From the NCBI GenBank assembly GCA_030531285.1, contig JAUNNW010000046.1, positions 1 through 7,998 of the forward strand: 7,998 nt of DNA. The letters are read 5' to 3'. The DNA is from Synergistaceae bacterium. Lineage in GTDB: Bacteria; Synergistota; Synergistia; Synergistales; Synergistaceae. The position numbers and the translations under genes were made by a program. Below are positions 1 to 5,408 of the stretch, piece after piece (position 1 is the first letter of the stretch; each line of letters opens with the position of its first letter). The notes under the pieces are model-generated. The model searched no databases and had not been told where the DNA came from. It was given only the letters and a program-made list of their open reading frames with translations.

Positions 1-23
1 TGAAAAAGCAGGAAGAGGAATAG
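1..23 (+). CDS. Possible 3' end of an upstream gene (partial)
   Basis: Reading frame 3 is open from the window edge and ends in a TAG at 21-23, directly abutting the ATG of the next gene. The visible tail would read KKQEEE-stop, a charged C-terminus of a kind common in bacterial proteins. No family can be named from six residues. Frame 1 has a stop at position 1. Frame 2 stays open past the next start, so this assignment rests only on the zero-gap stop/start arrangement typical of operons. Confidence 0.3.
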
Positions 24-1532
24 ATGGGCAGAATAACCGAGTGGCAGAGCTGGGAAGAGTACCGCAGCAGTGAACAATGGTCTGTTTCGTTGCCTAAGGG
101 AGGAAAGCTTCCTTGGGCAATGTTTTATCCGGCAGACTATTCCATCGGTTCTGCCAATCTGGGTTATCAGTACGTGTTCCGTATGCTCAGAGAAAATGGA
201 ATTGCCGCGGAGCGTTTTTTTGAATCACCTGTCCCTTACCGTTCTGTTGACGGAGATACGCTGCTTGAACGCTTTCCGGTTATCAGCGCGAGCATAGCGT
301 ACGAACCTGACGTTGAGAATTTTTTTCAATGGCTGCACAGCGCAAATATACCGCTGAATCCTTTTGAAAGAAAAGAAAACGATTATCCGGTAATTATTGT
401 AGGCGGGGCTGTAACCTATATAAATCCGTTGCTCGTTTCGTCGGCGGCAGATGCGGTTATACTTGGGGACGGACTGGATATAATGCCGGAAATTATCAAT
501 GCCGTAAAGGAATACGATGAAGATAAGGACAGGGAAAAACTCTGGAAAAAACTCTCTGACATGGACTTCGTGTTTGTTCCGCCGCTGGAAGCAACAGACG
601 GCAGGATTTCCGCTAAAAAGAAAATCGGCAGGGAGCAGCTGATTGACGGAAATCATCCGATGCATAGCAGCTGGATTACGGAAAAGGGCGCTTTCGGCAG
701 CACTCTTCTGCTTGAACTGCAGAGAGGCTGCATCAGAAAATGCAGCTATTGTACGCTGCCATCCTGTTTTGGGAAGGCAAGATTCAGAGAATTTTCCCTG
801 CTTGAAGAAAGTTTTGAAAATTTATGCCGAAAACTTGAATTTGACCGGGTGGGGCTTATTACACCGGAAGCAGGGGATTATCCTGATATAGACAAAATTC
901 TTGATATGCTGCATAAAAACGGCAAGTCAGTGTCTTTTGCTTCGCTGAGAATAGACAGACTTAACGGAAAAATGCTTGAAGCACTGTCCTCAGGCGGAAG
1001 ATACAGTATAACCGTAGCACCCGAGACCGGAAACGAGAAACTCAGAGTGTCATGCGGGAAAAAATTCAGCAACGCCCTTGTTGTTGAAAAGCTGAAGATG
1101 GCGGCGGAATACGGCATAAACAGTGTAAAACTGTATTTCATGATTGGATTGCCGTGTGAAACCGACGATGACGTGAAAAGTATAGCGGGGTTATGCGCGG
1201 AAATTATTGAAGCGACCGGACAAAGTCTTGTGATTTCTGCCGGAGCGTTTATTCCGAAGCCGTGGACAAAATGGCAGAAAGAAGCGTTTATAGGAGCGGC
1301 TGAAATAAAGAGACGTTACAAACTGCTTACGGCGGAAGTCAGGAAAATAAAGAAAAAGACTCCGAAACTCAGACTGACCAGCGCCAAAGAGGCGGAGACG
1401 GAGTTTGTACTTGCGTGGGCAGGCTGTACGGAAAGCAGAATGCTTGCTGACGACATTGAAAAATATGGGAAAAGAAAATTTAAATGCTCTGACAGGGAGA
1501 GAACCCTGCGCGAACTCGGGCAGTTTGCATAA
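24..1532 (+). CDS. B12-binding-like radical SAM protein, substrate unknown
   Basis: This 502-residue protein is predicted to be a cytosolic [4Fe-4S] enzyme that cleaves S-adenosylmethionine to start radical chemistry; its substrate is not known. Residues about 30-165 resemble the Rossmann-like cobalamin-binding domain that precedes many radical SAM cores: IGSANLGYQ near 41-49, a VGGAVTYINP stretch near 126-135 and LGDG at 147-150. I see no DxHxxG cobalamin-ligand motif, so B12 binding may be base-on or absent. The radical SAM core carries the canonical CxxxCxxC cluster motif at C236, C240 and C243, followed by an APETG segment (332-336) and GLPCETDDD (375-383). The overall plan resembles the uncharacterised TIGR03960-type proteins, though that assignment is from memory. 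The start is supported by a purine-rich GGAAGAGG at 11-18, five bases before the ATG. The gene ends 17 bp before the SPOR gene, so co-transcription is likely. The fold is secure; the function is open. Confidence 0.85.
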   Translation: MGRITEWQSWEEYRSSEQWSVSLPKGGKLPWAMFYPADYSIGSANLGYQYVFRMLRENGIAAERFFESPVPYRSVDGDTLLERFPVISASIAYEPDVENFFQWLHSANIPLNPFERKENDYPVIIVGGAVTYINPLLVSSAADAVILGDGLDIMPEIINAVKEYDEDKDREKLWKKLSDMDFVFVPPLEATDGRISAKKKIGREQLIDGNHPMHSSWITEKGAFGSTLLLELQRGCIRKCSYCTLPSCFGKARFREFSLLEESFENLCRKLEFDRVGLITPEAGDYPDIDKILDMLHKNGKSVSFASLRIDRLNGKMLEALSSGGRYSITVAPETGNEKLRVSCGKKFSNALVVEKLKMAAEYGINSVKLYFMIGLPCETDDDVKSIAGLCAEIIEATGQSLVISAGAFIPKPWTKWQKEAFIGAAEIKRRYKLLTAEVRKIKKKTPKLRLTSAKEAETEFVLAWAGCTESRMLADDIEKYGKRKFKCSDRERTLRELGQFA

Positions 1533-1535
1533 CAT

Positions 1536-1541
1536 AAGGGG
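1536..1541 (+). promoter_or_regulatory. Ribosome binding site selecting a GTG start
   Basis: AAGGGG at 1536-1541 sits eight bases before the GTG at 1550. The in-frame ATG at 1592 has no comparable purine tract upstream. The longer product is therefore preferred, and it adds a short basic segment (R4, K5, K7, K13) ahead of the membrane helix. Confidence 0.6.
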
Positions 1542-1549
1542 TGTAAGCG

Positions 1550-2443
1550 GTGATTTCAAGAAAAGACAAAACATTGCAGAACGGTAAAACGATGATTACC
1601 TTCGGACAATTCATTCTTCCGCTGGCAGTCTTTGTAGCTTTGGCTCTGCTGTTTTTCAGCATAAAGCTCTTCTTCTATTCTCCTACGGAAATCCGCACGG
1701 AAGATATTGCAGAACAGGAAGACCGTCAGATCACGCAGATTATCCGCAAAAGAACGGAAAAACGAACCGCGGCGCAGGAAGAAACACTTAAAAAACCTGA
1801 AACTCCGGCAGAGAAGGCAGAGACGAACCCTAAAAAGACCAAAATCCAAGAAGAAATCGGGCATGTTTCGATAGCCTCTGCACGTCCTGTTAAATCGGCT
1901 TCAAAGGCTGTTTCCGCAGAGAAAACAGCAGTGGAAAAAATGTTTGAAAACGCTCAGCCGCAAAGCAAAACAAAGAAAACGGAAAATGCCGGAACGAAAA
2001 GTAAACCTGCAGAGCAGAAAAAGAGCGTGAAGACGGTTGTCAAAGAACAGCCTGTCTCCAAAACGGAGCAGAGGACAGCAGTTAAACAGGAACAAAAAAT
2101 TGTTGTGAAAACAGAGCAGAAAGCAGTTCAGAAAAAAGAAACAAAAACTGCTTTGAACACTGTGCAAAAAACTGAGCCAAAGACAGACAAAGAGGAAACC
2201 AAGGGAGCGGCGAAGCGCTATGATGTCCAAATTGGCGTTTTTTCTGACAAAAAGAATGCGGAGCAGTATGTCCAAACGCTGAAAAAACAGGGATACACGG
2301 CGTATGCTGCGGAGGATACAGTGAACTCTGCACTGTGCTGCAAAGTGCGTGTGAAAGGATCAGCAAACCGAGAGGAAACGAAAAAATTGTCTGATGAGCT
2401 GAAAAGCAAGGGATACGAAGTATATACGGTGGAAATTCAGTAG
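1550..2443 (+). CDS. Single-pass membrane protein with C-terminal SPOR domain
   Basis: This 297-residue protein is predicted to be bitopic and to bind peptidoglycan. A short basic N-terminus is followed by one hydrophobic helix at about 20-43 (from GQFILPLAVF onward), giving an N-in, C-out topology. Residues about 50-220 form a low-complexity linker rich in Lys, Glu, Gln, Thr and Ala, with degenerate KTEQ-like repeats around 171-212, probably extended. Residues about 222-297 match a SPOR domain: YDVQIGVFSDKKNAEQYVQTL, a KVRVKG strand and a final GYEVYTVEI strand. SPOR domains are known to bind glycan strands stripped of stem peptides at the division septum, as in FtsN, DamX and RlpA. The architecture is FtsN-like, but no FtsN signature beyond the layout is visible, so no symbol is given. 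Its position just ahead of rapZ-yvcK-whiA fits a role in division or wall growth. The domain call is strong; the specific role is inference. Confidence 0.85.
   Translation: MISRKDKTLQNGKTMITFGQFILPLAVFVALALLFFSIKLFFYSPTEIRTEDIAEQEDRQITQIIRKRTEKRTAAQEETLKKPETPAEKAETNPKKTKIQEEIGHVSIASARPVKSASKAVSAEKTAVEKMFENAQPQSKTKKTENAGTKSKPAEQKKSVKTVVKEQPVSKTEQRTAVKQEQKIVVKTEQKAVQKKETKTALNTVQKTEPKTDKEETKGAAKRYDVQIGVFSDKKNAEQYVQTLKKQGYTAYAAEDTVNSALCCKVRVKGSANREETKKLSDELKSKGYEVYTVEIQ
2060..2119 (+). repeat. Degenerate 48-bp-spaced repeat in the SPOR linker
   Basis: AAAACGGAGCAG at 2060-2071 recurs as AAAACAGAGCAG at 2108-2119, with one mismatch and a spacing of 48 bp (16 codons). A GCAGTT follows both copies. 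It encodes the repeated KTEQ...AV motif of the linker. It looks like low-complexity protein repetition rather than a DNA-level element. Confidence 0.4.
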
Positions 2444-2489
2444 CGTATTTTCCACGAATGAGTATGCTTCAAATGCAGACTAAATGTTT

Positions 2490-2494
2490 GGGGG
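2490..2494 (+). promoter_or_regulatory. G-rich ribosome binding site for rapZ
   Basis: A run of five G residues lies nine bases before the ATG at 2504. It is a less standard Shine-Dalgarno than those elsewhere in the window, but it is the only purine-rich tract at a suitable distance. The 60-bp gap 2444-2503 shows no convincing terminator or promoter. Confidence 0.45.
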
Positions 2495-2503
2495 CTTGAT
2501 TGC

Positions 2504-3385
2504 ATGGAAAACAGCCAGGTTAAAAAATGCGTAATCATAACGGGAATGTCCGGAGGAGGAAAATCATCCGCACTGACGGTTTTTGAGGACCAGGGGTACT
2601 ATGCAATAGACAATCTTCCGCCGACCCTGCTTCCGCAGCTTATCGGAGTGCTTGAAAACAACCAGTCAGCAGTTATCTGCGGGGTGGCGGCGGTTGTTGA
2701 CGTGCGCGAGGAAAAACTGCTTGACGATCTGCACAAGGTTGTTGACGTGCTCAGAAACGAAATGGAAGAATTAAAAATTATCTACGTGGATGCTGCTGAT
2801 TCGACTCTTGTAAGACGTTTTGAAACAACGCGGCGCAGACATCCGCTTTCGGAAAATTCTACGCTGCTTGAAAGTATAGCCGCGGAACGAACCCTGCTTG
2901 CCGATATAAAGAAAAGCGCCGATGCGGTTATAGATACTTCCGAGCTGACAACCGGCGATTTCAAAAACAAACTGCTGGATATCGCGGGCGTTGCGCGTGA
3001 GAAAACCGTTGTCCTTCTCAGCTCGTTCGGTTTTAAAAACGGGATACCGCAGGATGCTGACTACGTTATAGACGTCCGTTTTCTCCCGAATCCGAACTAC
3101 GTTCCCGAACTTCATGACCTTTCGGGACGCGATGCGGAAGTGAAAGAATATTTTTCAAAATACGGAGATTTTGCTGTATTTATAGACAAGGCTCTGGAAA
3201 TGCTTTCTTTCGTGGTTTCGGTTTACGGAAACACCGGTAAAAGACATCTGCATATTGCAATTGGCTGTACAGGCGGAAGGCACCGCTCTGTCGCAGTCTG
3301 CGAGAGACTGGCTGAAAATCTTGCGCTGGGAGGCAATAAAGTGGTGGTTAATCACAGGGATATCAACAAGGAGAATTTGTGGTAA
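2504..3385 (+). CDS. rapZ: RNase adapter / nucleotide-binding protein RapZ (YvcJ)
   Basis: This 293-residue cytosolic P-loop protein has the usual family length. The Walker A motif GMSGGGKS is at 14-21, and the family-typical AIDNLPP is at 34-40. The RRFETTRRRHPL segment lies near 104-115. The C-terminal domain carries DVRFLPNPNY at 190-199 and CTGGRHRS at 255-262, ending in NHRDI. In E. coli, RapZ guides RNase E to the small RNA GlmZ and senses glucosamine-6-phosphate, thereby tuning GlmS. In Gram-positive bacteria YvcJ binds and hydrolyses nucleotides, and its RNA role is less clear. No GlmZ/GlmY-like RNA is visible here, so the enteric mechanism cannot be assumed. Its last codons overlap the yvcK start region and contain that gene's ribosome binding site, so the two are probably translationally coupled. 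Identification is very secure. Confidence 0.97.
   Translation: MENSQVKKCVIITGMSGGGKSSALTVFEDQGYYAIDNLPPTLLPQLIGVLENNQSAVICGVAAVVDVREEKLLDDLHKVVDVLRNEMEELKIIYVDAADSTLVRRFETTRRRHPLSENSTLLESIAAERTLLADIKKSADAVIDTSELTTGDFKNKLLDIAGVAREKTVVLLSSFGFKNGIPQDADYVIDVRFLPNPNYVPELHDLSGRDAEVKEYFSKYGDFAVFIDKALEMLSFVVSVYGNTGKRHLHIAIGCTGGRHRSVAVCERLAENLALGGNKVVVNHRDINKENLW
3368..3373 (+). promoter_or_regulatory. Ribosome binding site of yvcK inside rapZ
   Basis: AAGGAG at 3368-3373 lies within the last rapZ codons. It is five bases before GTG 3379 and eleven before ATG 3385, both in frame. The shorter spacing favours GTG, but ATG 3385 forms a TAATG stop/start overlap with rapZ and is a real alternative. The choice changes only two residues. 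Confidence 0.65.
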
Positions 3386-4497
3386 TGTCTGCATTTGTAT
3401 GCGGATTTCTTCTTGCCCTGCTGCTTGCAAGCCTCGCCGCGTGTCTTTCCCGCGGCAGGATAAAAAAAATGCTGCTCGGAAAAGCCAAAATTATTGGAAA
3501 CGCAATAGGTGCGGATTTTGCCGCAATGCCGGACATAGTCACCATAGGCGGGGGAACAGGCCTTTCTACGCTTCTGTCAGGACTTAAAGCCTACACAAGA
3601 AACATAACGGCGGTCGTCGCCGTTACCGATGAAGGCGGGAGTTCGGGAAGACTGCGCAGTGAATGGGGAATGCTGCCTCCGGGTGATATACGCAACTGCA
3701 TCGTTGCCCTCGCGGAAAACGACAGTTCGCTGAATGCGCTTCTGAACTACCGTTTTGACAAAGGCGAACTGCAGGGGCACAGCCTGGGCAATTTAATGCT
3801 GCTTGCGGCTACGGAGCTGAAAGGCGATTTTCAGCGCGCCGTTGAGGAGCTTAACAAACTGCTTGCTATAAGGGGCAGGGTTCTGCCGGTTACTACGGAG
3901 AATATTAAACTCAAGGGCATTGCGCAAGGCGGCGAAGAGCTGAGCGGGGAACTTGAAATTTCAAACAGCGGAAGCCGTCTGCAAAAGCTTTGGATTGAAC
4001 CTTCGTCTGCAAAGCCTGTCGAAGCGGTTAAAGATGCAATCAAAAACGCCGATATTATAGTTCTTGGCCCGGGAAGCCTTTTTACAAGCGTAATGCCGAA
4101 TCTCCTGCTTAAAGAAATTGTTGAGCTGCTGCATGAAACAAAGGCACCGGTTGTTTACGTCGCAAACCTTGTTACGCAGCCCAAAGAAACTGAAGGCATG
4201 AATATTCTGGCACATATTGACTGGATTGCGGGGGTTACAGGCTCTGTTCCGAATTATCTGCTTGCAAACCAGGCGCCGGTGCCCGGGGAATTCCTGAAAC
4301 GTTACGGGAAGATAGGGTCTGAGCCGCTATATCTTTCGGCAAAAGAGGAAAAATATCTCAGTTCGCTGGGTACAAAAATTATCTACGGCAATTATGTTGC
4401 TGTCAAAGACGGAAAATATCTGAGGCACAACGCGCAGAATCTTGCAGAGACAATTATGCTGCTTGCCAGGGAGTATAAAGAGCGTAAAGGCGACTGA
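3379..4497 (+). CDS. yvcK: YvcK/GlmR family UDP-sugar-binding regulator, membrane-anchored
   Basis: This 372-residue protein has a CofD-like fold. The core starts near residue 52 with DIVTIGGGTGLSTLL (GGGTG at 57-61), followed by AVTDEGGSSGRLR (81-93), a PPGDIRN motif, GHSLGNLML and a VLGPGSLFTS motif. These are the hallmarks of the family. B. subtilis GlmR binds UDP-GlcNAc and stimulates GlmS when the sugar nucleotide is scarce; YvcK is needed for growth on gluconeogenic carbon and for normal morphology. The protein is about 50 residues longer than the soluble Bacillus protein because of an N-terminal extension. That extension contains one hydrophobic helix at about residues 5-23, followed by a basic stretch (R25, R27, K29, K30), so the domain is probably tethered to the inner face of the membrane. 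It overlaps rapZ upstream and shares one base with whiA downstream. The family is secure; the anchoring is inferred from hydrophobicity. Confidence 0.95.
   Translation: MVMSAFVCGFLLALLLASLAACLSRGRIKKMLLGKAKIIGNAIGADFAAMPDIVTIGGGTGLSTLLSGLKAYTRNITAVVAVTDEGGSSGRLRSEWGMLPPGDIRNCIVALAENDSSLNALLNYRFDKGELQGHSLGNLMLLAATELKGDFQRAVEELNKLLAIRGRVLPVTTENIKLKGIAQGGEELSGELEISNSGSRLQKLWIEPSSAKPVEAVKDAIKNADIIVLGPGSLFTSVMPNLLLKEIVELLHETKAPVVYVANLVTQPKETEGMNILAHIDWIAGVTGSVPNYLLANQAPVPGEFLKRYGKIGSEPLYLSAKEEKYLSSLGTKIIYGNYVAVKDGKYLRHNAQNLAETIMLLAREYKERKGD
4486..4490 (+). promoter_or_regulatory. Ribosome binding site of whiA at a TGATG overlap
   Basis: AAAGG at 4486-4490 lies six bases before the ATG at 4497. 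The yvcK stop TGA (4495-4497) shares its last A with the whiA ATG, an arrangement that usually means coupled translation. Confidence 0.5.
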
Positions 4498-5408
4498 TGA
4501 ACAGTCTAAACAAGGATTTATGGTATGAATGGAGCAGCGTGAAAGCCTGCAGACCGTACGAAGACGAAATGTACGGCATACTCTGCGGTCTGCCGCAGAC
4601 AGAAATGACGGAAGGCGCGATGTTTCAGACTGCCAGACTTTTTGTTTACAGAAGGCTGCTTGCGCTGTGGGGGAAAATCGCAGTTGCGGACAGAAGTCTA
4701 TTTATAGACGACATCAAGCTTGTTTCGAGTCAGCAGAACGGAAAAATATTTTTCTTCGTGCACGGACGTGCGGTTGAAAAAATATGCGACGGTGCGTCAG
4801 GGTTTGATGCCGGCAGAAAACGTTTCTGGTCATGGGGACGCGGTTTCTTCGGAAGTACGGGTTCCCTGTACATTCCGAAAACGGGCTATTATCTTGTAAT
4901 GCGTTTTCCGCAGAACGGACATGACGAAGAGATGCTTGAGCTTCTGCGGCTGGCAAAAATAAATGCATCCGTGCGGACGAAAAACAGCAATACGGAAATT
5001 ATCCTCAGGGACAGAGAGCAGATTGTTGATTTTATCGTATGGACGGGCTGCGTGAACACGGTTCTTGCTCTCGAAGATAAATCGATAATGCGCGAAACGC
5101 AGAACGTGCAGAACAGAATGATGAACTGCGACATGGCAAACATAGGCAAAACCGCTCAAACCGCGGCAAAACAGCTGCAGCTGATAAAACGGCTTGAAGA
5201 AGAAGACGCCTTCGGAAAATTTCCGGAAGCGCTTAAAGAGCTGATTGGGCTTAGGAAAGAATATCCGGAAGCAACTTTATGCGAACTTGGCAAAAAATTA
5301 TCACGACCAATCGGCAAAAGTACGGTAGAATATAGGTGGAAGAAAATCTATAAACTGGCTTCTCAAATCTTGAAGGGAGAGGGTACCAATGTACTTAGGG
5401 AAGGTTGA
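4497..5408 (+). CDS. whiA: DNA-binding protein WhiA
   Basis: This 303-residue protein is close to the family's usual 310-330. The N-terminal two thirds match the degenerate LAGLIDADG homing-endonuclease-like domain of WhiA, which lacks nuclease activity; the core WGRGFFGSTGSL (113-124) aligns with the family's LRGAFLAGGS region. The linker carries NRMMNCDMANIGKTAQTAA (206-224), a strong WhiA signature. A C-terminal helix-turn-helix spans about 243-285 (FPEALKELIGLRKEYPEATL, then LSRPIGKSTVEYRWKKI). WhiA controls sporulation-septation genes in Streptomyces and affects division and chromosome segregation in Bacillus. Its place directly after yvcK is the conserved yvcJ-yvcK-yvcL order. Its 3' end overlaps the next gene by 20 bp. 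Sequence similarity in the N-terminal domain is modest, but the signatures and context make the call firm. Confidence 0.93.
   Translation: MNSLNKDLWYEWSSVKACRPYEDEMYGILCGLPQTEMTEGAMFQTARLFVYRRLLALWGKIAVADRSLFIDDIKLVSSQQNGKIFFFVHGRAVEKICDGASGFDAGRKRFWSWGRGFFGSTGSLYIPKTGYYLVMRFPQNGHDEEMLELLRLAKINASVRTKNSNTEIILRDREQIVDFIVWTGCVNTVLALEDKSIMRETQNVQNRMMNCDMANIGKTAQTAAKQLQLIKRLEEEDAFGKFPEALKELIGLRKEYPEATLCELGKKLSRPIGKSTVEYRWKKIYKLASQILKGEGTNVLREG
5375..5379 (+). promoter_or_regulatory. Ribosome binding site of the debranching-like gene, inside whiA
   Basis: GGGAG at 5375-5379, within the purine tract 5372-5383, is nine bases before ATG 5389. It supports a start inside whiA rather than at a later in-frame codon, and so supports the 20-bp overlap. 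Confidence 0.6.

Noticed and set aside
225..665. 146-codon minus-strand frame inside the radical SAM gene
   Set aside because: It is antisense to the cobalamin-like domain of a convincing gene, and the translation looks like a shadow with no known motif.
1680..2210. Lys/Glu/Gln-rich region as a possible frameshifted or non-coding stretch
   Set aside because: The frame stays open from a membrane helix to a well-formed SPOR domain, and such charged linkers are normal in SPOR proteins.
2399..2426. Possible promoter before rapZ (CTGAAA, 16 bp, TATATA)
   Set aside because: Each box matches only 4 of 6 consensus positions and the pair lies inside the SPOR coding sequence; such matches are frequent by chance.
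2473..2505. Short pairing ATGCAG with TTGCAT that could mask the rapZ start codon
   Set aside because: It is only five Watson-Crick pairs plus one G-U with a loop of over 20 bases; too weak to claim a regulatory structure.
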